Source of the DNA: Opisthorchis felineus | Lineage: Eukaryota > Platyhelminthes > Trematoda > Opisthorchiida > Opisthorchiidae | Length of the DNA stretch: 64,000 nt | Assembly: GCA_004794785.1 (NCBI GenBank) | Contig: SJOL01006483.1 | Location: 733,428 to 797,427, forward strand | Direction of reading: 5' to 3' | Shown: positions 45,960 through 57,473 of the stretch, in pieces | How positions within the stretch are numbered: position 1 is the first letter of the stretch | Layout: each line of letters begins with the position of its first letter | The notes under the pieces: model-generated | Told to the model about the DNA's origin: nothing | Databases searched by the model: none | The model's input: the letters and a program-made list of their open reading frames with translations, nothing else | Position numbers and translations under genes: made by a program

Positions 45960-47470
45960 ACGTGAGAGCTCTTTTTCAGTAAAAACCGGATGCTGATTCT
46001 TACAAAAGATTCGGTTTACAAACGCGAGTACCGGAGCTTATAAGCGGTGTCCGACGGCGGAGCCCCAAGCTGGTGGGACTGTTGGGAAAGGTTACAAATT
46101 ATGTTGAGGACGGAATGGCTGTTTTTTATATTAGGCTACAGACAATAAGTGACGGGAAGTAGAAGTGGACTGAAGTAAGGGTTTAGTTTCCCCAATGGGG
46201 AGCTTTGACAGCAAGTACCCGCTCCCTCACTTGGTCGTCACTGCGGCTGAATACTTAGGAACACGGTTAAAGACGCATGAGGCCCTTGAATTCCGTAGAT
46301 CAAGTCTATACCATCTGATCTCAAGAAAGCCTTGTATACAACCCTTTATAGCGCTAACTTCACTGCGTCGAATAATGCGTATAATCACTGAATCTTGATT
46401 TCGTGAAGTCTGTTATGGCTATCTGCTTTTTGGGCCTAAGTGACGGGTGCCAATTCACGAAAAAGGACCAAGAAATCCGATTTCTGGAATCGCAGCACTA
46501 GTGCAAAAATAATAATACACATATTCAACAAACCCCAACAGGTTCTCGTTCACAGACATCGTAGGAGTTACAAAATAGGGCGGTACAGCCACCAGCCTGA
46601 GAATAAATCGCAGGTCACTTCACCACAAAATCGACATCGTCATAAGGAAGCGGATATGGACGGCGTGTAACCACAAAAAAACACAGTGTCCGACCAAAAT
46701 CCGTAAAAGTTGTAAAAATAGTTCATTAAAACAAGAGGGTTTCGGTTCTTCAGATCAGGGGGAATAATTATGGGAATTGGCTGTCACATACGGTGGGGAA
46801 CGGGAGCATATTTTTGATAAGCTGTCTTCTACAAAACCGGATACTTCATTTTCGACGATGTGACAAATTGAGCAAGTGGTAAGTCTGAATGTATAACAGC
46901 AAAACGTCTGAAAACTTTTACCTTAGGTATGCGGTTGACTGTAAAGTTGAGACAAGTAACCAAGATAGGGGACAGCGCGTGCAATTCTCATGGTGGAGGG
47001 CAATGCCTGGCGTTACCTTCAGGCGATGCATTCGGGCTTTTGACCTATTCCAGCAAAAGAGCGTCATTATTCCCAATGGGAAAGATATCCGTGTTGGTAA
47101 TTTGCATGTTGATATTTGGAAACCCTGCACCATCCACTGGCTGGTTTTGCATAGCTGAGAATGGGGATCGTTCACAGAGGTGCATGCTCGAATCACTACT
47201 GCACAGTGCATCAAACTGTCTCCATTACTGTAGTGTACGGGAGGGAGCTACCCAAAAAGCTCTATTGTGCCGAAGTTCGCCGGACGAACTCATCTGATTT
47301 GTTACGTTTGACGAGTGTAGCGCATATAAACGTTATTCACCTATTTGCTTAGTTGGAATTAGCATGGGGCATTCCGCAGATGCTATCTTCCATTTGAAAA
47401 TCACCGCGGAAAGTAAAAATGTGCTATGATTTGATTTCGTGCTTTAACTAGTAAACTGGCAATCACATGC
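45960..47470. other. no recognised gene or repeat
   Basis: Only short frames without family resemblance; none joins to another through plausible splice sites. Probably degenerate repeat sequence. Confidence 0.35.
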
Positions 47471-47479
47471 AAATCGGCG

Positions 47480-47645
47480 GCGGTCGGTGACTTTGAAAGC
47501 TCGGCCATTTAAACAAAATGCTTTTGGCAACATAACACTGGAACGTGAAAACGCATTAGACCAACTTCCCGTAAGATTCGCAACTTTGAAAAGCCCACGG
47601 TTTCGGTGAAATTAATTTCGGTTTACTGCTAGCGAGAGGCTAGTT
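47480..47645 (+). repeat. dispersed repeat E, copy
   Basis: AAACGCATTAGACCAACTTC, GCAACTTTGAAAAGCCCACGG, TTTCGGTGAAATTAATTTCGG aligns with 40640-40800. A minus-strand relative occurs near 48160-48215. Confidence 0.5.
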
Positions 47646-47939
47646 GATGAGGCATCGTGGACCATAATACTTCCACGCTGATATCAAGCATTGCACCTGA
47701 AAACTAGACCAGCAGCCAGGGGTCATTGTCAACTGCAGCCTGACGTTCCTGATATACAGTGCGAGTTTTTCGAATATAATGAATGTGTCTGCACCAGTAA
47801 ATACTCGGAACAGGTATCCATGTGGTCCGAAAACACATGGCTCGTCCAGTTGACCGGTAGATGCAAGGCCAAATTTAGTTAGTGAAAGTCCGTCATATTT
47901 TTCGCCCACGAGTACAATGTGGGCTCTAGCAAGTTCCAT
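47640..47939 (-). other. unassigned open frame (possible exon)
   Basis: The minus-strand frame reads QLDEPCVFGPHGYLFRVFTG followed by FIIFEKLALYIRNVRLQLTM and a possible donor (TTTTCAG|GTGCAA). Alternating hydrophobic pattern and Cys-x5-Gly suggest a beta-rich extracellular fold such as LamG, but no partner exon was found. It overlaps the edge of a repeat E copy, so it may be chance. Confidence 0.2.
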
Positions 47940-49559
47940 AAAGTATTACAGCTGCAGGACCACCTGCCGATTTCGCCCATAGTAGGAGATTCACATTCCG
48001 TCTCAAGTCACGATATCTTATTACGTTTATACACCCTTTTTACAATTCGACGCAGTTGATGAAATTGAAGAGTTGCTTACTTAAAAGAGCCGGCAGCACA
48101 GAGGACTTGCAGGGCAACATAGACAGTCCTAACAACGAAGCGGCAACCTTGAAAACACCGTCATTTTCGAGAAATTTATTCCATTTGGCGAATTCTAAGC
48201 GGTCATGACGATGTGTTGGACTGGGTCCTGGATCATTCCACGCATCAAAGAACGAAAAACTGAATATCCCGTTGACTGATAAAAGTGAGATATAATCCCG
48301 AAAAATCAAATAACATATCCGCCATGCATTAGTAGGGTCAGCGGTAAAACGCCAATAAGCTAAACGGTCAAACAAGGCGCAATAAATACCAGGCCATCTC
48401 GGGGGTGACGATGGTCTAGAGGGAGAAGATCACGGACCTCCAGACGCTCTTCTTATTCCACGGGCCTGACGCCGGTCACCATAGGAGCTCGTCGAACACG
48501 CTGAGTGAGGGTTTCGACCATCCAGCTGCCACCAAATGTGTAGGCCGTTGCAATAGTTGCCTCCTTCCAAGCTGGAGGGAAATTGCCTACGTCGAGCGAC
48601 TGACGAAACAAAGGCTAGGACTGTTTATCCAAGCTGGGCCATAGTTTTCTTGGGCTGTTGGCTTGTTTATTCCTCAAGGTCTGGCACGCTCAAAAGTGCA
48701 TATTTATTCTTCCGGGTAAGGCAGCAGTTTGCTCTGCCTTCCTAGGCTCACTTGTAGCATCATCGTTTCAAAGCGGTTATGCGTCCCACAGAATCTCAGC
48801 TCGTCTTCTGAGTGAAATGACATCTTTTCTGTGAATAAGTTGAACCCCAATTCCAGGGGATACCGATTCCCCATGAGTAACTTAGGTTCGTTTGAATGTG
48901 TGCAGTTTAATTAGGAGTGAACACTGTTCCAGGTAGACAGTTGTTCTATAATTTTACTCCACTGGAGCTGGCTCCTGTTGAAGTTTAATTTCAAATGCTC
49001 ATTCCAGAGAAATCTGCGCAGTAAAAGTTTTGAATGCAAGCCGAACCTCAGATAACGACGTCCCGTGCTCCAATAGGGTGCTGTACTCTTTTGACTAGTC
49101 GCCGTCTACTGACGGGGAGCCTGTAAAAAGTGCCTGCTGAGAGGAGGGTATTGCTCCATGTCACAGGACGTCAACAACATGCAGTCATCATACCACTTAA
49201 GGTAAAACTCACGGGATACTGGGTACCATGTATTCTGTCATAAAAATTTCACTGGACTTACTAACTGCGGGAAATTTCTCGAATTTGGTTTTGTCTGGCG
49301 GTACGTCTGCTGCAAAGATGACTGTTCCTCTCGGATTTCAAGAAGAAAAACGACATAAATATTGTTCATGCACGCTTTCAACGCTTTTCAAATGTAAAAC
49401 AAAGAAAAATGGTGGAGAAATTACCTTCACTACAAAAACGTCTCCCGCAATCACCAACCCATCAAGCTGAGCAATGGTGGACATGCTGCACCCAGAGTAG
49501 ACCTTGAGTATGTTCAAACAAATTTTAACAAAACTGTGACTCTGTGCAGATTTTAGGGT

Positions 49560-49690
49560 TTCGAATAAATACCTTCAATCGCGAAAACTCTAGGCAAAAT
49601 TTCCTTTTTCTAAAACTATGTTTTCAGAGATATTTGGGGTGCACATCCAAGGATCGGTGTTCTAGTTTCCTTCAGCATGTGGAAACCCGA
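49560..49690 (+). repeat. dispersed repeat E, copy
   Basis: CGCGAAAACTCTAGGCAAAA, TTCTAAAACTATGTTTTCAG and GGGGTGCACATC match the family. Confidence 0.45.
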
Positions 49691-49699
49691 GAGTAAAGA

Positions 49700-52600
49700 G
49701 ATGCAACATCTACGCTGATACAGAAAGTAGACTTACGATATTTCTTCTGTTGATAGCGAGCCCTCCGCCAGAGGTTGCCAAACATGGGTGTCCACTAAGG
49801 AAAACTGCGTATATAGGCACCTGATGGTCTATCCCCAAAACAAACTCACTACTAGTTGATTTTTGTGAAGCATTAACTGGGGCAGAATTTTACGCCCGAC
49901 GATGCACACGTCATCTATATACTGACTATAGTTCACAAGTACGAACTGAGCTTCTGTGTGCAGACGGCATGGCACTGTTGTGTATTACTCCCACTGTTGC
50001 TCAATATTTGTCCTAAAATTACCTTTATTTCCCTGCCGTTAGAGGTAAACGCACTTGTGTCTTTGCGTTGCAAGACTTTAATAATCGTCACAAGCATTTT
50101 AAAATGAATAGTTCTTTTTTGTCCCCACAGTGTGGCGAACCAGAAGGATGCTGCCGTCAAATAATATCGCATTAATTAGTGTGACGGCGAATTTGGCATA
50201 ATCTTATAACGATACAGAGTAATACGTCACAGCCACCATCGACATCAACACGAGTGGCAAGATTTCGGGTAGATTTTTGTTTCTCTTCAAATGTATAGGG
50301 AGGAGACACTTCCGGTAATCCAAGAATAAGGCAAGTTCGAAATCACATATCCAACGACAAGGAGGGTAAAAAGCTTCCGTTCAACAAGGGCGAGAGAAAG
50401 TGCGATATTTTCTCACCACTACTTCAAACCTTTCAGTAACAAAGAAATAATCTGTCGCCGTTTCATCGCGATAAATTAGGTATCCGCAAAAAGCTGCTGC
50501 TGAAATTGGAGAACGTCATGTGCATCTATGTAAATTAAATTTTATTTACTTGTTTAATTTCCAAAATGGCGTAATTATTTTACAATCAATTAACTTGTTG
50601 TTTAGGCTTTGGCGTCATCCTCTCATGTGTTCCTCAGAACGAGGAGAATTCTCGTTCCAGTGGCACCCTTAAATACACTGGTGATGCATTTTATCAAGTT
50701 TTACGAAAATGTCGAATAACGGTTCGACTTCAAAAAATTTTCTGTCACAGCATGAGAACATGTGCACCTCAGTGCATTTCAGAACCTAATGGTTGCGCAG
50801 GCCAAAATAAGTCCTTGCGTTCGCCAGCAAAACAGTGGGAAAATATCAAAATTCTACAGTTAACATATCAATATACTTACCAAGGTTCCCGTTATTTTGA
50901 AAGGATAACAAATCCAATATCCCTTCGAAGAAAGGAAATTTCACCATGCTATGAAAGTTGAGTCTATTTCCAGGGGGATCACTCGCAGAAATAAAATGAA
51001 GTTTGCAAGCATTAAGAGCCTAAGTTTTATCAACTGGGCAACAGACATGAATGGACCCAAACAAACTGAAATCGTTCGGAAAGACTTAAATAAACTTCAA
51101 CAAAATGGTGATAGCTTAAGGCAAACTTGCGTTTTCGCGGTGACCCCAGAAAGCGTTGCATTCCCATGTCAAAGTATGTGTCCGGGTCTCCATGGTTTCC
51201 TAGAAGTTCTGGGCGTGATTTGTTCACGAAAGCCCTTGGTCTCACTTCGCCCAGTCAACTATAGGCCTTCTTTTTGACGTCCAGTATGTAACATAAACCC
51301 TCACAATACATTCAAAAGGTTACCCGAGTGCCTTGCTTAACCAAAACCGAACGCCAACCGTTTCGGTGCGTCTGAAACACCGATCGTGTAGGAACACACT
51401 TGTCTTTTGGTTCCGCAATTTCCTATCTGATATGTCGTCTATCTGGTGCTGTGCTGCAGAACGCCTCATGTTTTTGCCGCATATACTAATGCACTTCCAA
51501 CCAGTGTAATGCCGCTAATCCTGACAGAAGTTGTGTGACGCTTATGTCCGGATTCGAATCAAATTGAGTGAGAAGCCCAAGCAACAGAACATCACGGCCG
51601 ATTACCACCCACGCGTGGATTGCTTTTTTGACGGGATCAATAATTTTTTTTTAAACATTTGTCTCAGCGAGGTCCCCCTAAATGTCTCCCGCAGATCTGT
51701 CTGAATTACAGCTGTTAGGGAGCTGGGGCACCTTGATAGAACCGGCTCTCCATAACCTCAAGTGAAGCCACATATCAAGCGAGCAAACTGAACGTACGGT
51801 GGATAAATACATCTACGCCAACAACACTTATGTTCGACTCAGGCTAAGCATGCCTCAACAACAAGGGCCGCAGGTCATAATGGCACAAAATCTGCTGCAT
51901 CAGAATCAGCTCCCTAACAGGAAGGCTTAAAATTCTGGATTCAAACCAAACTCAAAAGCTGGTCTCTTATAGGCTCAGAGACCACAGCAACGAATCTCAA
52001 TGCCAGAGAATTAGAAGCAGCTTCTATAAAGACGAAGCAAAATACCGCAGCGTCAAGAAACACCTTGTACCGACTGAAACGTCTAACTCAGCGAACATCC
52101 GGAAAACCAGAAAATACGAAGCAGCACCAATGCGTAACCTTGGAAAGATCGGGACGAAAAAACGCATGAAATAGAAATCCTATTGCTCTGGATGTGGCCT
52201 ATAAAACCTCAAAAGCTGGTAATGATCACGGTCACAGAAACAAGACACAATGCCGTATTTTCATACCAGAGTAAGCACCGGACATGTAAAGACAAACAAC
52301 ACTTCAATTAAAACACTCAAGCTTGTTCCATGCAAAGGATGCTGACGTCCGACAAACAGGTGTAGATGTGGCTGGCAACTGGAACTAAGTGTTTAAATCC
52401 CGGCCGACGTCAGATGCCCCCAAGACAACACTGATGCTGGATTATCGGTGTCACAAAGAATACGGAAAGAGATATTAATCAACGCCAACAATGTTAGTGC
52501 TCGCCAGGAATGTATCAACACAACCGGGGACAACGAACAAAAGGCAATATTTGTGTGATTTCATTACGCCTTACAAACTCTCAAAAGAATTGTGCTGTCA
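49700..52600. other. no recognised gene
   Basis: A/T-rich; short frames only. The part from about 51.7 to 52.6 kb contains loosely repeated phrases (CTCAAAAGCTGGT, CAATGCC) and may be the decayed 5' part of the PLE that follows, but no PLE motif is readable there. Confidence 0.35.
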
Positions 52601-52679
52601 TCTAGAAGGACTGTTCATTTTATGTACGAAAAATATCCGCTTTCGTTTTGAAGGATAGGTAGTTTAGCAGACTGAAATC

Positions 52680-53660
52680 ATAGCGATGGGTACGCTACTT
52701 GGACCTGCTTTACCAGATGTTTTTCCAACCCTTTACAAACGGTGTGTAGATGACACCTTGATAATCACGGATTCTACCCAATCGAGACACTTTTACAGCC
52801 GTAGGAACTATGAGAATCCCAATCTGTCTGTCTTGTGAGACCTCGAATAACGACAATGTGGCATTTTGAAGGTTTTTATAACCAAACGCTTAGATGGACT
52901 GGTCAGTATCTCCAATTTTCAAGTTTTATACACATCTCAGAAGAGAGGTTTGCACACGATACCCAGATGTATTTGTGCTCCCGGTTTCTTTTAGGAAAGA
53001 GAGGACGACACAGATAGTATTTAAAAAGATGTTTTATCATACCGCAGTTTACAGGCCAGAACTAAGCTACAGCTACAAGACAAATCCTGGGCTGAAGTTG
53101 GTCGTACTTACGCACCTGCACACGTGGTTCTCCTAATACCGAGACAAATTAATCCACCTTTTAAACAAATAATCGTCCCTTTAAGTGCTTATCTGCCGTC
53201 ATCTGAAAGAAGCAGGAGGTCTAAGGTACTGTCACGTTGTTGAAACCTAGAAAGCAGCAGTCTCGATGCTAAGGTTGGGATCGAACCACGGACCTTCCGG
53301 TGGGTAAGTTCGTGCCTTAACCACTGAGTTATCTCGAGCTCACTTTAAAACCTAATGCACCCAGTATCTCTGCCTCACAGAGCGTATACCTGCTGCTGCC
53401 GTGACATCTACATCGGCAGAACAGAACAAGGCTTATATGAGCGTGCCTCAGAACACGAGCCTCGCTACTTGATGATGACTGGCTGATCGATGGGAACAAT
53501 GCAAGCTCAAGGTCGAAAACCCACCTCATCAATCATGAAGCATACCCAAGCCACCAGATTGATCCAAAAACACCTCCGAAAATTCAATCCGAAACTGTTG
53601 GCGTTTAGCGAGGACCACGTAGATCAATCAGTATCAACTGAGTGTAAGCGCACACAAGAC
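52680..53660 (+). mobile_element. Penelope-like element relic with GIY-YIG-type end
   Basis: Plus strand: MGTLLGPALPDVF (consensus MGSPLGPLLADVF), RCVDDTLIITDS (RYVDDTFII.D; Tyr to Cys at the YVDD box), YNQTLRWTGQYLQFSSF (KPTWTGQYLHF), then after a SINE insertion AYTCCCRDIYIGRTEQGLYE and RASEHEP, the GIY-YIG-like endonuclease signature of PLEs. Several stops and frameshifts mean it is inactive. Confidence 0.75.
53184..53343 (-). mobile_element. SINE A, copy 3, nested in the PLE
   Basis: Minus strand ACTCAGTGGTTAAGGCACG and GTGGTTCGATCCC (perfect box B), then a diverged body to GGCAGATAAGCACTT. It sits between the RT and GIY-YIG blocks of the PLE relic, so it inserted after that element. Confidence 0.7.
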
Positions 53661-54074
53661 AATTAGGTGTCAGTAGCTTGCCATGGTGTTACAATAATGA
53701 CTTGTTTCATTCTCCGTTTTACTTCCTCTTTTTTATGCCGTAAATGGACTTTTTTATGACGCCACCGGGGGAGGGGGACAAAAAAGAAGTGCTATCATCC
53801 CGAAAACATTGTCTTCTTGCTGCAGTTGTTAGAGGCTGAAGTCAAAATACGGTTGGTCGAAAATGGACCCGCTGATATTTAAACGACTCATGATATCAAG
53901 TGACACAAGCTAAATCAAAGGGAAAAACAAGACAAAATAACACGTATAATAGGTTTCAGTACATATCACAACTGGCAAACAAGGCCGAGATAGGTTTGAA
54001 TAAAACACAAATAAGAATCAGGGGCAAAAACATGGATGAAACACAGGTTGATGAATTCGTCCAATGTGCAAATC

Positions 54075-54080
54075 TTTATT
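54075..54080 (-). promoter_or_regulatory. polyadenylation signal of the GAS2-like gene
   Basis: AATAAA on the minus strand about 120 nt past the TAG stop at 54199-54201. Confidence 0.6.
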
Positions 54081-54198
54081 GTTTATCTTCATTCAATAAG
54101 CGGAACGGCTTCAAGATTGAAAACGGTCTTGTTACAAAAAAAAAGATTATGGGAGAATCTGTTGAGTAAATCGTAGTTATTCAAGATATCATTAGTGC

Positions 54199-55140
54199 CT
54201 ATTGGTGTTCATCGTGATACGTCTTGGTGGGGAGTGGTGGATGAGTGAGGGCTGGGATTGATGATCCAGAATTCTGAGTAGAACCAGTCACTCCGGAAAC
54301 ACCTTTCCTGGCTACTGGTATGCGGGTAGGAGCCAGAGGTAGGTTCGGTTTGGTTGCACTCTCATGCGAAATAATTGCTACATGTGATGAGAGGCGCAAA
54401 TCGGGACGGTTAACCATTGGTGTGGATAAGACACGCGAAGATGAACATTCGGATGGTCTCCGTCGAGATAACTCAGGAGAATGGCATGCAGCCGAGTTGG
54501 TAGAGCCTCGCCGACTCAAAGAGCGCCTTGGTGCTCTAGGAATAATTTCGCAATAATTATCGGTGGGTCCAGTGCTTTCACTAATATCGGACTGCCTGTG
54601 GGATGAATGCATCGGGACCGGAAGCCGACTGGTCGATAAACTCAGAGATTTTGGTTCCGGAGATGGTGCACCAATAAGCAGGTTGGGATGGCTTGAGTTC
54701 AGGGGCTTGGAAAATTCAGTGTTCACGACGTCATTGACTTCTAAGTCCAAAGTAGGAGCAATGCCGCCTCCAGTCGACTGACTTTGGTTACTAGAGGTAC
54801 TGTGAGCAGACGAGTGGCGGCTAAGCGCCATCACTGAAGTGGTCATTGATATCAGCGACTTCTTTGAGTCAAAATCTGTCTTTTGAAGATTTGATACGGA
54901 AGAAGACAAAGCAGTTCGAGAGTCGGGAACAGCTGCAGGAACACACTTGCCACGGCGACAAGGATCATGCCGACTAAGAAACGCGTCCAAAGTTAGCCAA
55001 CCCCCACCAATGCGAACCATCACATGGTTTCTGAAACGTCGGAAATAGTAGATACGGCCATTCACCTTGTACCTACCTTCTTCTAACCGCTGTATATGCA
55101 GCCGATTACAGCAGGTGCACAAGGCTAGTTTCTTTGCTAC
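54199..55140 (-). CDS. GAS2/GAS2-like gene, last exon: GAR domain and SxIP tail
   Basis: GAS2-family proteins link actin and microtubules; the GAR domain binds microtubules, and C-terminal SxIP motifs bind EB1. The exon opens at acceptor CCCTTGTAG in phase 0. Residues 8-60 read CTCCNRLHIQRLEEGRYKVN and later RNHVMVRIGGGWLTLDAFL, then DPCRRGK: a complete GAR domain. The RNHVMVR form is the GAS2/GAS2L version; spectraplakins have RSTVMVR. The remaining 250 residues are Ser/Pro/Arg-rich and disordered, with APTRIPVAR and SGSSIPALT as SxIP-type EB1 sites and TSRLPVP as a third possible one. Ends with TAG. The CH domain expected upstream was not found. Confidence 0.88.
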   Translation of the reverse strand, partial: VAKKLALCTCCNRLHIQRLEEGRYKVNGRIYYFRRFRNHVMVRIGGGWLTLDAFLSRHDPCRRGKCVPAAVPDSRTALSSSVSNLQKTDFDSKKSLISMTTSVMALSRHSSAHSTSSNQSQSTGGGIAPTLDLEVNDVVNTEFSKPLNSSHPNLLIGAPSPEPKSLSLSTSRLPVPMHSSHRQSDISESTGPTDNYCEIIPRAPRRSLSRRGSTNSAACHSPELSRRRPSECSSSRVLSTPMVNRPDLRLSSHVAIISHESATKPNLPLAPTRIPVARKGVSGVTGSTQNSGSSIPALTHPPLPTKTYHDEHQ

Positions 55141-55436
55141 CTACAAGGGAGGGTGGATAAAAATGAAACTCATACCGACAGTCACGCAAAATAGGGGGAG
55201 GACACACCAAAGCCATATAGTGGTCAACACCAAACTAAAACTATAGCAAGCGTAAATAAAGCAAACATTGAGGCTGTCATCATCAGCATATGTCTACAGC
55301 TCCAAGCACAGATGAAAGCAGCGTAATGCACAATGAGCAGAGATGCGAACACAGAAAGCTAACAACTGAAAAAGTACCAACTTTACCGAAGCTAGAACGC
55401 GCAGGAACAAGATACTGGACACATCGATGTTGTTAC

Positions 55437-55754
55437 CTGCTCCGACAGAAAATGCTCTTCACCGAACATATTCTTGGCGGTTGTTCGAAGACGATGGGAT
55501 ACTGTGGAGGGCATATGGCACGAACGTGTCGGGGAAAGTAAACAGACAGGATTCCTTGATTTGTTTGTAAATTGAGGAGATTCGTTCATTTCCTTCTCAT
55601 TGCAGGTCAACCGGAGCTGACGCATCACGGTTACCGGGGTTGGCGGTGTAGCCAACTTCACCGGAATCAAACAGGAAACTGTGTCGTCGTACAGTATTTC
55701 GTCTTCCACAGCCAACGAATCGGTCGCGCACGCAGAGGTGGCAATCTTTGCGAC
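55437..55754 (-). CDS. possible extra phase-0 exon of the GAS2-like gene
   Basis: A minus-strand frame of 106 codons (VAKIATSACATDSLAVEDEI ... FGEEHFLSEQ) ends at donor GAGCAG|GTAACA and can begin after AATAAG, phase 0 at both ends. It would splice in frame into the GAR exon. The acceptor lacks a good pyrimidine tract and no domain is recognised, so this is speculative. Confidence 0.25.
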
Positions 55755-56161
55755 CTTATTCGGTGTTCCATTATAGGATTCTGGTAGGGGTTGACTGGCT
55801 CGCCTTTTACCGGGGACTACAAAATTTATCTGCGATTGATGGTGGGGCGGAGTAGAGAGCCTAGACTTACAAGGTAGGTGACTCGAGACCTAGGATCCAA
55901 AGTAGAAGAAAAGGCCGAAATCAAGGATTATATGAAAACAACACGCCCGAGATGTTAACTGGAAAAGACGGATATCACTAATGGCCATGTGAAGGAACAC
56001 CATTCTTCTCATGAAGCTTATGCGTTTCTGAATGAAATTGGATCATGTCGAGATGGCAAATTATGGTCACAGGGTTACCACAAAAAGGAAGATCCTGAAG
56101 AGAAGCGGGTTATTCAATCAGCTGAAAAACGCTTGGAACCGATTGAGTAGTCATCGTTTTC

Positions 56162-56410
56162 AGAAAAGTTTGGTAACAATCGGTAGATTTATTGCTGGGC
56201 AACGTTTCGCTTTTGACACAAAAGCTTCGTCAGGCCAAGTGACTAGGTTACGAGGTTGGTCGAGGTTTAAGGCGGAAGGAGAACCAACCAGCTAAGTCAA
56301 GCTAAATTTGTTAGGTGTCGTAACCTAGTCACTTGGCCTGAAGAAGCTTTTGTGTCAAAAGCGAAACGGTGCCCAGCAATAAATCTACCGATTGTTACCA
56401 AACTTTTTCG
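56162..56410. repeat. long inverted repeat with hammerhead-like cores (PLE-associated)
   Basis: Left arm 56162-56252 and right arm 56319-56409 are reverse complements at about 98% over 91 bp, separated by 66 nt. In the right arm, plus strand, CTGAAGA (56338-56344), a 6-bp stem GCTTTT/AAAAGC with loop GTGTC, then GAAAC (56363-56367) match the hammerhead core CUGANGA-stem II-GAAA. The left arm has the same core on the minus strand with CTGACGA. Fragments of the same sequence occur at 14.8 and 29.6 kb, the first inside a PLE. Hammerheads are known in PLE terminal repeats. The cleavage-site strand is not securely placed. Confidence 0.65.
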
Positions 56411-57116
56411 GAAAAGAAGCGGGTTGAATTTTTGCAGACATTATCAACGAAAAATGTAGCGACCTAGAGGAAAGAGATTTCGAAACATGCAGGGGTTCGG
56501 AAGAGCCCGTTGACGAGATCCCACGTGGAAACACTCCTTTCCCATGGCACACAAAATGAATAACTGTAAAACTAAGGGACTAAGCGGTCGCTAGTTCTTT
56601 CGAGTTCAAAGATGTTACTAGAGAGACTGATGTCCCAAATGGACTTACGTGTCAATAATGGTTGTATCATAGGACCCCTACGCGCTATCGGTATAGCACC
56701 ATCAGTTTGCACAAGAACTGCAAGCTACTAGCACTGACGTACAGAGGATGCTAACGAGACTGGCAAAATCAGCCAATGACATGCTTACGTATGGTCTCAA
56801 AAAAATGGGTGCTGGTATCAATTATCACAACCGCTTAAACTCAATATGCTTGCAAAATCCATTAATTTTTTCAGATTATCGCAATAACACTGTACTCCCG
56901 GAGACATGGTCTAGCGATAGACAAGAAGTAAGAGTTCTACTGACCTCAGGCTACGCGAACGCAATCCCTCACTAGCACGACTGCGCCAAAACTCATAATG
57001 AGGAAAAACTTTGACGAAAAAATTTGCGATGTGGGTTTTGATACTATCGTGTAGCCAAATAAAACAGTGGAGTTACTGAGATGTTGGTTTATTGAAAATG
57101 TCTGCTGAACACCCAC

Positions 57117-57473
57117 CTGGTTTTCAACGAAAGTGTCAGACGATCGGCCCGAAGTAACGCCAGAAGTCCCACTAATATCTGACGAAATTGTGTCCTGCTG
57201 CTCATTATCATGAGCACCCGTCCAAACATCACCGGATGGACCCACAGTCTGAGCAGAGCCATCTTTCATAGCCCGGCCGTCCGAGAGCTTGTCACTCACC
57301 GTTGAGCCCACAAACTGCCGGAGTCTAGCTAATACTACCGGATTTGATGAGTTTTCTTCCCTTTTCTCTTCTTCTGCAGTAGGACTTGCGAACGTAGATT
57401 TTGAAGAGCCATTGTGTACGGCGGGATTTACTTCAACAGATCTCATTCTCGTAAGCGGCTGAGGTTCTGGTGG
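57117..57473 (-). CDS. probable GAS2-like linker exon
   Basis: Acceptor TTTTTTTTTCCTTCCCAAG and donor CAG|GTGGGT enclose 119 codons in phase 0/0, which joins in frame to the GAR exon. The product is disordered, acidic and Ser/Thr-rich (TAEEEKREENSSNPVVLARL, DTISSDISGTSGVTSGRSSD), as expected for the region between the CH and GAR domains. Membership of the same gene is inferred from strand, phase and order. Confidence 0.5.

Noticed and set aside
48040..48375. 111-codon minus-strand frame that looks globular
   Set aside because: Part of it (AAATGGAATAAATTTCTCGA ... GTGTTTTCAAGG) is a minus-strand relative of repeat E.
54199..55140. Spectraplakin (MACF/Shot) C-terminus
   Set aside because: The GAR signature has RNHVMVR, as in GAS2/GAS2-like proteins, not RSTVMVR, and no EF-hands precede it.
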